DNA of 32,115 nucleotides from Methanoregula sp. UBA471 (GCA_002495065.1 DADT01000057.1:331-32445); one strand, 5' to 3'; positions 22,862 to 31,097 are shown, counted from the first letter of the stretch. The notes: a model not told the origin generated them from the sequence alone. A program made the numbers and translations.

Positions 22862-24915
22862 CAACGCAGGGAACTTTGTCCATAAAGCAGTTTCAGGTCA
22901 TCTTCGATAACACGAATATCATCCACTGATATGTTCTGTCCCCCAACTGATCGATCCACCTGTGCCCGGTAGCGTTCGGCGTATATCTCAAACCGCTTGC
23001 CCAGCTGGCCCGTCACCACCCTTGACCATTCCTGCAGAAGCCGCAGGTAGCTCGCGAGAGCCTGTCGGAAAGGTTCACCGAGCTGCTGACGGATGTGTTC
23101 TGCCATATGGTTCTGTGCATATTGTCTTCCGAGCAGCGAAGCAAACGCAGGTTTGGGTACGGTGACATCGATTGTTCCCATATCGAAGACCGGCATACCC
23201 CGGATAAGAGAAAGGAATTCGTCACCACCCGGCATGTCTGCAACACCAAGGTCCCCGGCGCATAGTACCAGCTCTTCCTGCAGCCGGAGAGCCAGGGTTT
23301 CTACCGGGACCTGGACATTTTTTGCCCACCCCTGCACAACCCGAAGAACAGCTGTCCGGATTATGCTATCGGTTGCAATCCCGGGATCCGTGTTCAGGGT
23401 CGGCGCTTCCAGGACACTGACGGCAGCGGCTGAATAAACTTCCGGCATATCGTTCGCCATTTTTTTAATTTCACGATCGCAGGAGACGCGTGTCTCATCG
23501 ATCAATCCTGTTGCACGGCGCAGGCGGGATTCCACGACACGGTTTTCCTCCCTATCTCCCAAAGATGTGTTTTGACTCCGTTGGATCGTAGCGTGCAGAA
23601 TGAATACCACGGACTCCCGCAGCGAACCGATCTTCCTCTGCAGCGATGATGCCCTGAGCTCCTGTGAACGGCTGTAGAGTGGGAGAATATCCTCTTCGAA
23701 CCACCGGTCCAACAGGGTGCGGTGGGATGGTCTGACACTGACCGGATGGACGGGCAGGTCCAGCCCGGTCTCCGAGATGATGTGTTCCCTCACATAGGCG
23801 ATGGTCTTCTCGCAGTCCTGCCGGCTCAGGAGGTCTGCTTTGCTGAGAAGGACATGGGCCGGGATAGCTGCTTCCTGGAGCGTAAGAATGGTTTGCAAAT
23901 CCCCGGAAGTAAGAGTGGATCCTGCATCAATCAGGACCACACCGAGATCGCACCGGGGGAGGTATGCAAGAGTCTCAGCTGCACCACTTGTCGCAAGTGA
24001 GCCCAGACCCGGTGTATCTACAAAGGTGACACCCTGGGAGAGCCGGGGAGCCGGAAGGGTAACGGTGATACGCGCCACGTGTTTTTTATTTCCGGGATTC
24101 TGCTGCTCCGTTGCAAACTCCCCGAGCCGGGCGATCTCCAACGATTGTGCGGGTGCGTCGGCAAACGAAACCGTGAGAGATGGCTGTTCACTGTGTGTGA
24201 TACGGGTAGGAACAGAAGTAACCGGAGTTACTCCTACGGGAAGAACATCCGTACCGAGAACAGCATTCAGGAGCGATGACTTCCCGGAACTGACCCGCCC
24301 GAACACCGCGATCTCGAAACTCCGGTCTTCAGCCCGATCAAGAATCGAGGCAATTGTCCCCCGGAATTCAACGAGTCCTCGTTCCGCGACAACCCGTTCA
24401 ATCCGGGAAAGCAGGTTCAGATTATTACCTTCTTCTTCCAGCCGTTTCAGGCGTTCCCGGAAATCCTGCCCGGTTCCCCCGGCAAGATACTTTTCGAGCC
24501 GTACAACGAGTGCCTGCAATTCCCCGGAAATTCCATTCAGTTCTGTCGCGGTAGTATTGGAAACGTTGCCGAATCCCCGCATGTATTTCGGTTTGAGTTC
24601 CTCAGCTGCAATGTCGATAGAACAGAGTCTGCCGTTAATAGCCCGGGACGCTGAAACCCATGGTGGTTTCCGGGGAATGCCCTGACCATCGAGGACCCGG
24701 ATGAGGCGGGCGCGTATGCGGGCGATATAATCCTCAATGGTTTTCTGCTGGACCGGGGCAATGTCAGCAGTGTAGGAAGGAAATGCGGCCAGGGATGCAG
24801 ACTCATTCAGGATACCTTCGATATCACTGAGGAGTCTGTCGATATGCTCACAGGTAATGCGAAGGCGGCGTACCTGATCCTCATTCAGGGTATCGGAATC
24901 AGTCGCCACGGTCAA
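22855..24915 (-). CDS. Dynamin-like GTPase (large, 686 residues)
   Basis: Residues 195-410 form a dynamin-type GTPase domain: P-loop GRVSSGKSS at 206-214, switch threonine region VTPVTSVPTRI, DTPGLG at 300-305, and SKAD at 358-361. The N-terminal 190 residues and the C-terminal 270 residues are mainly helical, as expected for the neck and trunk of bacterial-type dynamin-like proteins. Such proteins remodel membranes. No clear membrane helix is seen, so the membrane-binding tip must be amphipathic. The start is uncertain (TTG 24915 or GTG 24909); it lies 3 bp after the enolase stop, so the two are co-transcribed. Its last codons run into the thermosome scar and may be altered (SSLRCG). Confidence 0.88.
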   Translation of the reverse strand: MTVATDSDTLNEDQVRRLRITCEHIDRLLSDIEGILNESASLAAFPSYTADIAPVQQKTIEDYIARIRARLIRVLDGQGIPRKPPWVSASRAINGRLCSIDIAAEELKPKYMRGFGNVSNTTATELNGISGELQALVVRLEKYLAGGTGQDFRERLKRLEEEGNNLNLLSRIERVVAERGLVEFRGTIASILDRAEDRSFEIAVFGRVSSGKSSLLNAVLGTDVLPVGVTPVTSVPTRITHSEQPSLTVSFADAPAQSLEIARLGEFATEQQNPGNKKHVARITVTLPAPRLSQGVTFVDTPGLGSLATSGAAETLAYLPRCDLGVVLIDAGSTLTSGDLQTILTLQEAAIPAHVLLSKADLLSRQDCEKTIAYVREHIISETGLDLPVHPVSVRPSHRTLLDRWFEEDILPLYSRSQELRASSLQRKIGSLRESVVFILHATIQRSQNTSLGDREENRVVESRLRRATGLIDETRVSCDREIKKMANDMPEVYSAAAVSVLEAPTLNTDPGIATDSIIRTAVLRVVQGWAKNVQVPVETLALRLQEELVLCAGDLGVADMPGGDEFLSLIRGMPVFDMGTIDVTVPKPAFASLLGRQYAQNHMAEHIRQQLGEPFRQALASYLRLLQEWSRVVTGQLGKRFEIYAERYRAQVDRSVGGQNISVDDIRVIEDDLKLLYGQSSLRCG

Positions 24916-24918
24916 ACA

Positions 24919-26205
24919 TCATCCCCGTATGAATGCTCCCTTTCCTGCATAGACTGCCTTACTGCCCAGTTCTTCCTCAATCCGCAGGAGCTGGTTGTAT
25001 TTCTCGACACGCTCTCCACGGCAGGGTGCACCGGTCTTGAGTTTCCCCGCAGCGGTTGCAACGGTGAAATCGGCGATAAATGAATCGATCGTCTCACCGC
25101 TCCGGTGGGAGACATTGATGCCCCATCCTGAACCCTTAGCGATATCGATGGTGGCAAGGGTCTCGGTCACGGTCCCGATCTGGTTGAGTTTAATCAGCAC
25201 GGAGTTCGCCACCCCTTCGTCAATACCCCGCTTCACGAGTTCCGGGGACGTGACAAAGATGTCATCACCGATCAGTTCAATCCGGTCCCCGAGTTCTTTG
25301 GTAAGGAGTTTCCACCCGGACCAGTCATCTTCCGCGAGTCCGTCTTCGATCGAGGTGATGGGATAAATGTCCACCAGTGTCTTGTAATACCTGATAAGAT
25401 CTTTCGGTGCCAGGGTCTTCCCTTCGCGTTTGAGTTCGTAGTTGCCTTCATGAAAGAAACCGCTCGATGCAGGATCAAGGGAAATACCGATATCCGTGCC
25501 GGGCCTGTACCCTGCCTGATCGATTGCACGAGTGATGAGTTCAAGCGGCTCCTCGTTGGATGCAACCTTCGGCGCAAACCCGCCCTCGTCCCCGATTGCG
25601 GTCGGGTATTTCTTCTTTTTCAGGATATCCTGTAATGCATGGTAGGTCTCCGCACCCCATTGCAGTGCTGTCCGGAAATCGGGAGCACCCAAGGGGGCGA
25701 TCATGTACTCCTGGAAATCGGCACCCTGCCACTGGGCATGCACCCCGCCGTTCAGCACATTCATCATCGGGACCGGCAGCAGATAGCGGTGATCTTCGCT
25801 CAGGTACTCGTAGAGTGGCATGTGCCGGGACAATGCCGAAGCCCGGGCTGCTGCCATTGAGACCCCGAGAATCGCATTCGCACCGAGCCGGGCCTTGTTG
25901 GGAGTACCGTCAAGGGTTATCATTTGTCGATCGATCAGCTCCTGGTCACCGGCATCCAGCCCTGCAAGAGCAGGTGCAATGAGCGTGTTCACATTGGTTA
26001 CAGCCGTAAGCACTCCTTTGCCGCCAAACCGTTTCGGGTCACGGTCACGGAGTTCGACGGCTTCATGAGTTCCGGTCGATGCTCCGGAGGGGACCGCTGC
26101 CCGGGCCTGGTTCCCGTCATGGAGAACGATATCCACCTCAACCGTCGGGTTGCCCCGGGAATCGAGGATCTCCCGTGCATGAATGGTTCTGATTGTCGTT
26201 TTCAT
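24919..26205 (-). CDS. eno: Enolase
   Basis: It interconverts 2-phosphoglycerate and phosphoenolpyruvate; in methanogens this serves mainly gluconeogenesis. The 428 residues are full length. Motifs are ILDSRGNPTVEVD, VPSGASTGTHEAVELRD, MMNVLNGGVHA, IGDEGGFAPK, SIEDGLAEDDWSGW, LIGDDIFVTSPE, LIKLNQIGTVTET and SHRSGETIDSFIADF. These include the Mg2+ ligands and catalytic Lys/Glu. ATG at 26205 is clear. The leader of about 250 nt holds two tandem copies of the structured element (E and F). The dynamin-like gene follows in the same transcript, an unusual partner for a glycolytic enzyme. Confidence 0.97.
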   Translation of the reverse strand: MKTTIRTIHAREILDSRGNPTVEVDIVLHDGNQARAAVPSGASTGTHEAVELRDRDPKRFGGKGVLTAVTNVNTLIAPALAGLDAGDQELIDRQMITLDGTPNKARLGANAILGVSMAAARASALSRHMPLYEYLSEDHRYLLPVPMMNVLNGGVHAQWQGADFQEYMIAPLGAPDFRTALQWGAETYHALQDILKKKKYPTAIGDEGGFAPKVASNEEPLELITRAIDQAGYRPGTDIGISLDPASSGFFHEGNYELKREGKTLAPKDLIRYYKTLVDIYPITSIEDGLAEDDWSGWKLLTKELGDRIELIGDDIFVTSPELVKRGIDEGVANSVLIKLNQIGTVTETLATIDIAKGSGWGINVSHRSGETIDSFIADFTVATAAGKLKTGAPCRGERVEKYNQLLRIEEELGSKAVYAGKGAFIRG

Positions 26206-26353
26206 AGAGTATCACTTCTTTGTTATTCCATCCCTGCCGTAATTCCCGGCCTTGACCTGAATATACATTCTCAGTCCTTCTGGTATCATCATGGATTTCG
26301 GGAATATCAACACTGACATGGAATTATGGACCTTCCTCATCGGGTCGGTTTGA

Positions 26354-26401
26354 GGGAGAAGTCATCGGCCTGACGGTGCAGGCATGGCAGACCTCATCGC
26401 C
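26354..26401 (-). promoter_or_regulatory. Structured leader element, copy F (enolase, proximal)
   Basis: Read on the minus strand it begins GGCGATGAGGTCTGCC and ends AGGCCGATGACTTCTCCC. P1 is GAGGTC/GACTTC (one G-U). P2 is GCCTG/CAGGC, a third variant of the fourth base pair. It begins 6 bp after copy E and lies about 150 bp before the enolase ATG. Confidence 0.72.
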
Positions 26402-26407
26402 GGTAAA

Positions 26408-26454
26408 ACAGAAGTCATCAGCCCGACCGGGCGGTTAAGGCGGACTTCATCGCC
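26408..26454 (-). promoter_or_regulatory. Structured leader element, copy E (enolase, distal)
   Basis: Read on the minus strand it runs from GGCGATGAAGTCCGCC to CGGGCTGATGACTTCTGTT. P1 is GAAGTC/GACTTC and P2 is GCCC/GGGC. A TATA-like AACTATTA lies about 35 bp upstream on the minus strand, placing this copy near the start of the enolase transcript. With copy F it forms a tandem pair. Confidence 0.78.
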
Positions 26455-26567
26455 ACTGACAGATCAGAGATGCTGATTTCTGCCACTAATAGTTTTCTTT
26501 TTCCCCGTAGTCCGGTCAGGATAAACAAAGAATTAATTAGCTGCGCATGCAGATTTTTCTGTATCAA

Positions 26568-26614
26568 GGTGATGGAGTTCACCACTAACCGCCTTTTGTG
26601 CTGATAACTCCTAC
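26568..26614 (+). promoter_or_regulatory. Structured leader element, copy G (dynamin-like gene), with TATA box upstream
   Basis: It runs from GGTGATGGAGTTCACC to GTGCTGATAACTCCTACCC. P1 is GGAGTT/AACTCC, changed at two positions on both strands relative to the other copies, so pairing is preserved. A TATA-like GAATTAATTAG at 26530-26540 puts it at the start of the transcript. ACTCCT (26607-26612) is perfectly complementary to AGGAGT (26672-26677), the ribosome-binding site of the gene at 26684. Confidence 0.75.
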
Positions 26615-26683
26615 CCGTCCGATGGTCAGTGCCGATTCGCGGCCTCACCGCGTCGGCCGGAGATACTCGAGAGGAGTAATTCC

Positions 26684-28489
26684 ATGGATGATACCAGTAC
26701 TAAAACTCCATCCCCGTCACACGGTACAAATTCAATCACCGTGCCGGACAACCTTGGGGATATTCTGAACGCTGAACGCCACCGTCTCGAACTGAAGGAC
26801 ACCCGTTATTCAATCTATGCAAAACAACTGGAAGAACTGGAAAAGCGTCTTTCCCAGGGACGGTTCCATCTGGCAGTACTCGGGCAGGTAAAACGGGGTA
26901 AGAGTACGCTCTTAAATGCTCTTCTCGGTGAAGATGTGCTGCCGACTTCTGTAATCCCACTCACGGCAATTCCGACATTTATTCAATACGGAGAGAAACG
27001 TCTGCTCAGGGTCCGGTACAACGACAACCGCCCGGACACAGTGATCAAAGGTGAACCATTGAAATGGCTCAACAAACAGCTGATGGGATTTGTAACTGAG
27101 GATGCGAATCCCCGAAATGAAAAAGGGGTGCTCCAGGTTGAGATCACCCATCCTGCAGAAATCCTTCGCGATGTTGTTCTCATTGACACCCCGGGTATTG
27201 GTTCAACCTACCGGCACAATACTGAGGCGACGATGAATTTCCTGCCCCAGTGTGATGCAGCCCTCTTTTTAGTCTCGGCAGACCCGCCTATCACGGAAGT
27301 TGAGGTTGCTTTCCTCAAAGAGATTAAAAACCGGGTCACCCGATTATTTTTTGTCCTGAACAAGGTGGATTACTTAACTGAATCCGAGCGTGAGACAGCG
27401 CTCGGGTTCTACCGCACCATCCTGACACGGGACGCAGGTATGAATCCAGACACCCGGATCTTTACCATATCGGCACGAAAGGGATTGCTGGCAAAAGAGT
27501 CCGGTAATACAGAGCAGTGGGTTGAGAGCGGCCTTTCCGAAGTTTTTGATCACCTGATTGCATTCCTCGCACACGAGAAGAGCCGGGTGCTGAAAGAAGC
27601 TATCGGGAGAAAAGCCCTTGATGTCTTCAACGATGTGCAACTCCAGGCTGAACTGGAAATTAAGGCGCTCGAACTGCCGCTCACGCACCTGGAGAGTCAG
27701 CTTGCCCTGTTTGATAAAAAAATCGCAGAGGCAAAACAGCAGCGGGTGCATGCACAGGATATCCTGAGCGGGGACCAGAAACGGGTGCACGAACAGCTGG
27801 AAACCTACATCAATAGTCTTCGTGCCCCCGTACGCGAGAAACTCACATCCATTGCCGACGCTGCTATCGCTGCATCGCCCGACAACCCGGAACAAGCGGC
27901 GAAACAGGCCGTGGCAGAAGCCATCCCTGCATGGTTCGAACATGAACTCGGAACTCTTTCAGCAAAGGTGGATGGGGAGATAACCGCACTTCTGAAGAAT
28001 CATGAGCAGCGTGCTGATGAGCTGATTGAATCCATCAGGAAAGCGGCATCAGAACTCTTTGACATGCCGTATCATGCCCCGAAAGGAGAACGGGTATATA
28101 CTTCGGAGAGGAAGCCGTTCTGGGTTGAACATGCCTGGGAAAGTTCAATCAGCCCGATCTCTTCTGAAGGGGTAGAACGTTTCCTACCGGGAACCATTCG
28201 GGCGAGCCGGGCACGGGACCGGTTAAAAAGACAGATTGACACACTGGTAGTACGCAACCTTGAGAACCTAAGGTGGGAAACCCTGCAGAACATCGATACG
28301 GCATTCCGGAAGTTCAGCACGGATCTCGACACCAACCTCACCCTGACCATTGAAGCCACTCACGGTGCGGTCCGTTCGGCACTTGCACAGCGGAAACAGC
28401 ATGGGGAGAGCGTTGCAGATCGTATTATGGAGCTGAAGAAAACGTCAACTGAAATCCAGGGTGTGATCAACCGGTTTGAGACGGTGTAA
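26684..28489 (+). CDS. Dynamin-like GTPase (601 residues)
   Basis: This is a second dynamin-family GTPase, divergent from the enolase operon. The GTPase domain covers about residues 60-310: P-loop GQVKRGKST at 67-75, IPLTAIPTFI switch region, DTPGIG at 168-173, NKVD at 226-229 and FTISARKG. Residues 315-600 are helical; AELEIKALELPLTHLESQLALFDKKIAEAKQ and later segments look like coiled coil. It has a shorter N-terminus than the partner at 22855. AGGAG lies 7 bp before the ATG. Bacterial dynamin-like proteins often occur as unequal pairs that assemble together, and this arrangement fits. Membrane remodelling is the expected role; the exact process is unknown. Confidence 0.9.
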   Translation: MDDTSTKTPSPSHGTNSITVPDNLGDILNAERHRLELKDTRYSIYAKQLEELEKRLSQGRFHLAVLGQVKRGKSTLLNALLGEDVLPTSVIPLTAIPTFIQYGEKRLLRVRYNDNRPDTVIKGEPLKWLNKQLMGFVTEDANPRNEKGVLQVEITHPAEILRDVVLIDTPGIGSTYRHNTEATMNFLPQCDAALFLVSADPPITEVEVAFLKEIKNRVTRLFFVLNKVDYLTESERETALGFYRTILTRDAGMNPDTRIFTISARKGLLAKESGNTEQWVESGLSEVFDHLIAFLAHEKSRVLKEAIGRKALDVFNDVQLQAELEIKALELPLTHLESQLALFDKKIAEAKQQRVHAQDILSGDQKRVHEQLETYINSLRAPVREKLTSIADAAIAASPDNPEQAAKQAVAEAIPAWFEHELGTLSAKVDGEITALLKNHEQRADELIESIRKAASELFDMPYHAPKGERVYTSERKPFWVEHAWESSISPISSEGVERFLPGTIRASRARDRLKRQIDTLVVRNLENLRWETLQNIDTAFRKFSTDLDTNLTLTIEATHGAVRSALAQRKQHGESVADRIMELKKTSTEIQGVINRFETV

Positions 28490-28508
28490 TAATCCGGTGA
28501 TGAGAACA

Positions 28509-28688
28509 ATGCGGTGTAATGATAACAAACCGTGCCCCGGTTGCGGGCACTTTCTCGTCGAATCAGAAAAAATCCGGTATAGTGGCAGGAACGATTACCG
28601 GAGCGATCCGTTTGTTATATGTCCTGAATGCGGCTGGAAACGGCACTGCACTCCCGGTGATGATGGCATTTTTTACTATCATTTATGA
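28509..28688 (+). CDS. Small zinc-ribbon protein, 59 residues
   Basis: Start chosen at 28509 because GGTGAT lies 7 bp upstream; an ATG at 28500 would place the start within that site. The protein reads MRCNDNKPCPGCGHFLVESE, then a polar middle, then VICPECGWKRHCTPGDDGIF. The CPGCG and CPECG pairs form a zinc ribbon. It begins 19 bp after the dynamin-like gene and is probably co-transcribed with it. Function unknown. Confidence 0.7.
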   Translation: MRCNDNKPCPGCGHFLVESEKIRYSGRNDYRSDPFVICPECGWKRHCTPGDDGIFYYHL

Positions 28689-28813
28689 CAAAAGACAGGA
28701 TTGGGAGTTGAGAGAAAGGTTTTGAAAAGACGGTGGTAATAATGCATACGGTAGCACCCAAACAGGAAATACCACTTTAACCATCAGCTCATCGGGGCAA
28801 TATTTTAATACAT

Positions 28814-28884
28814 AAAAAAAATGCTCCCGGATCATTTTGCTCCGGGCTCCCTCACGCCGGGTTATTGGATTTTAATTTTTTTTT
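28814..28884. terminator. Bidirectional terminator region between the zinc-ribbon gene and uvrC
   Basis: A hairpin CCCGGA (28826-28831) with TCCGGG (28841-28846) is flanked by eight A residues on the left (T-tract for minus-strand transcripts) and nine T residues at 28876-28884 on the right (for plus-strand transcripts). This suits the convergent genes on both sides. The rest of 28689-28973 holds no supported gene. Confidence 0.55.
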
Positions 28885-28973
28885 GGCTATTCAACAATCG
28901 TTAAAAATGTCGCCGCCAGTTCCCCAGGACCCCTTTCCGGCATGCGTGAATTGAGGAAGCCGAGGTTTTTTTT

Positions 28974-30575
28974 TCACTGCGACCGTGATTTTCGCTCTGT
29001 CATCTTTTTACCCCGCAATAGTTTATGGTATGCGATTGCAAACCTGTGGGCCTCATCACGGATCTCCTGGATATAACGGAGCGCCATCCCTTTTGGATCG
29101 AGCTTTGTCGGGAGCATCTCGCCGGGCACGTATACTTCTTCTTCCCGTTTTGCAATTGCAATTATGGGTATCGCAAGGTCAAGAGCCTGTAACACGTCCC
29201 GGGCAGCGGAGAGCTGCCCTTTCCCACCGTCGATGATGATCAGGTCGGGAAGATCGGTATTCTCTTCAAGGAGGCGGTGATACCGGCGTTTTACGATCTC
29301 GGCGATCGACGCAAAGTCATCGATGCCCTCTATCGTCCTGATCTTAAACCTGCGGTAGTTCTTCTTGTCCGGCACGCCGTTGCGGAACTGCACCATCGAC
29401 CCGACCATGGATGTCCCGGAGAGATGCGAGATATCGAAACACTCGATCACTTCCGGAGGATCGGGAAGATCAAGAGCTGCCTGGAGGTCTTTTACCTTCA
29501 GCTCGTTTTTCAGGAATGCCTGCCCGATGTTCTTCTCCACCAGTTCGAGCAGTTTCTTCTTCTGACCAATTTTTGGCACGGTCACCTGCACGTTCCTTCC
29601 CTTCTGTTCCGCAAGGTATCCTGACAGCGCCTCATCAACTTCGTGGGGGAGGATCAGCTCGGCGGGTGGCGTGCGACCGGCGTAGTATTGTACTAAAAAC
29701 TCCTCGAAGAAATCCTCGCGGTTGTCAAAGGAGTATTCCTGCTTGCCGGAGAGCAACCCCTTCTCCACAGAAAATACCATCAGGAAGACCGTATCATCGG
29801 CTATCGTGTAGGCGATCACGTCCTGGTCCGTCTCCTTCGGGCGCTCGACGTGCTGGCGTTCGGTCAGGTGCTCGATCGCACCAATCTGGTTGCGGAGGAG
29901 GATGGCCCTTTCGTAGTCCTGGGAGGCCGAGTATTCCGCCATCTCCGATCGCAGGGAGGTGAGCAGTTCACCGCCCTTTCCCTTCAGCAGGGTTGCCGCA
30001 CGTTCCACCTGCGTGTGGTAGTCCTCCTCGCTGATCACCCCGATACAGGGAGCACTGCACGACTTCATATGGTACCTGAGACAGGCACGTTTGGGGAGTT
30101 TCCTGCACGAACGAAGGCGGAAGACCCGCTTTATTACCCTGAGCAGGGCGTCGCGTTCGGCTGCGGAGACGAACGGTCCGAAATAGGTCGCATCAGCGGT
30201 GCTTGTCCGCCGTGCGAAACCGATCCGGGGAAAGGGTTCTCTGGTCAGCTCGATGTAGGCAAACCGTTTTGCGTCCTTCAGGTCGATATTGTATCTCGGC
30301 TGGTGTTTTTTAATCAGGTTGTTCTCAAGAAGCAGTGCCTCGGTTTCGGTATTTGTCACCATGATGCTGACCGAGACGATCCGAGCGATCAGGTTCCTTG
30401 TCTTGGGATCATGGTCGGTCTTCTGGAAATAACTCGTCACACGCTTCCTGATATTTTTTGCCTTGCCGATATAGATGATCGCACCTGCTTCGTCTGAAAA
30501 AAGGTAACAGCCAGGGTCATCCGGAAGGGTGGCAGGGTCGATCATTCCTGATAGCGTATCAGAGTCATGCACCAT
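28974..30575 (-). CDS. uvrC: Excinuclease ABC subunit C
   Basis: UvrC makes the two incisions flanking damaged DNA in nucleotide excision repair, after UvrA/UvrB recognition. The N-terminus holds the GIY-YIG nuclease domain (DPGCYLFSDEAGAIIYIGKAK). Cysteines follow in the usual place (SCRKLPKRACLRYHMKSCSAPCIG), then the UVR segment (YERAILLRNQIGAIEHL), then the RNase-H-like 3' domain with IECFDISHLSGT and LIIIDGGKGQLSAA. The chain ends soon after at 533 residues, so the C-terminal helix-hairpin-helix repeats of bacterial UvrC are missing, as in other methanogen UvrCs. ATG at 30575 is used; ATG at 30545 (MIDPATLPDDPG) fits the family start equally well. uvrA lies nearby on the same strand with only a divergent TPR gene between. 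Confidence 0.95.
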   Translation of the reverse strand: MVHDSDTLSGMIDPATLPDDPGCYLFSDEAGAIIYIGKAKNIRKRVTSYFQKTDHDPKTRNLIARIVSVSIMVTNTETEALLLENNLIKKHQPRYNIDLKDAKRFAYIELTREPFPRIGFARRTSTADATYFGPFVSAAERDALLRVIKRVFRLRSCRKLPKRACLRYHMKSCSAPCIGVISEEDYHTQVERAATLLKGKGGELLTSLRSEMAEYSASQDYERAILLRNQIGAIEHLTERQHVERPKETDQDVIAYTIADDTVFLMVFSVEKGLLSGKQEYSFDNREDFFEEFLVQYYAGRTPPAELILPHEVDEALSGYLAEQKGRNVQVTVPKIGQKKKLLELVEKNIGQAFLKNELKVKDLQAALDLPDPPEVIECFDISHLSGTSMVGSMVQFRNGVPDKKNYRRFKIRTIEGIDDFASIAEIVKRRYHRLLEENTDLPDLIIIDGGKGQLSAARDVLQALDLAIPIIAIAKREEEVYVPGEMLPTKLDPKGMALRYIQEIRDEAHRFAIAYHKLLRGKKMTERKSRSQ

Positions 30576-30824
30576 AAGAGGTGGGGATGAGGTAACACAA
30601 TACCTGAACCCGGGGCAGTGTGAGTGGGTCTTTGCTGTGCACGAATCCGGGATAAATGAGCTGTCCGTTTCAGGTTTTGCATGTAATCGCGCTACAATTC
30701 ATTTGCTGGTAAGTTTCTCCGGAAATGTATACGATACAGGAGGGGGTGCAAATGTATTAATATTTATAAAAATATTCATATATTTTAGCCGCTTGTTATG
30801 GCCGGAATCTCCCGGGGGTGCGGT

Positions 30825-31097
30825 ATGGGATGGAAGTATACCTATGTAAAAGGAATTCCGATAGAGGCACAGTACCTCTACAAGAAGGCGATGGAGATGT
30901 ACAACCAGGGAAAACCCGACAGTGCACTGAAATATCTCCGACAGACCCTGGTGATCGCTCCCTGTTATTCAAAAGCACTCTTAACCATGGGTACCTGCCT
31001 GGAACAACTTGGCCTGCATGTTGAGGCGACCGCACGATATGAGCAGGCAGTCCAGATCGATCCCTCGTTAAAGGAGATCGTCGAAAAAAGAAAATAA
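30825..31097 (+). CDS. Small TPR protein
   Basis: Start chosen at 30825 (MGWKYTYVKGIPIEAQYLYK) because GGGGTG lies 5 bp upstream; an ATG at 30798 would add nine residues. The 90 residues hold two tetratricopeptide repeats, AQYLYKKAMEMYNQGKPDSALKYLRQTLVIAP and SKALLTMGTCLEQLGLHVEATARYEQAVQIDP, with the canonical A, G/Y and P positions. TPRs bind partner proteins. Two strong A/T-rich TATA candidates lie at 30762-30790. It sits between uvrC and uvrA on the opposite strand, and no partner is evident. Confidence 0.8.
   Translation: MGWKYTYVKGIPIEAQYLYKKAMEMYNQGKPDSALKYLRQTLVIAPCYSKALLTMGTCLEQLGLHVEATARYEQAVQIDPSLKEIVEKRK

Noticed and set aside
22605..22910. Plus-strand 101-codon frame after the HD gene.
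   Set aside because: It is the antisense of the thermosome C-terminal remnant.
23801..24685. 294-codon plus-strand frame opposite the dynamin-like gene.
   Set aside because: Ser/Arg-rich shadow typical of antisense of a GC-rich gene; the minus strand carries clear GTPase motifs.
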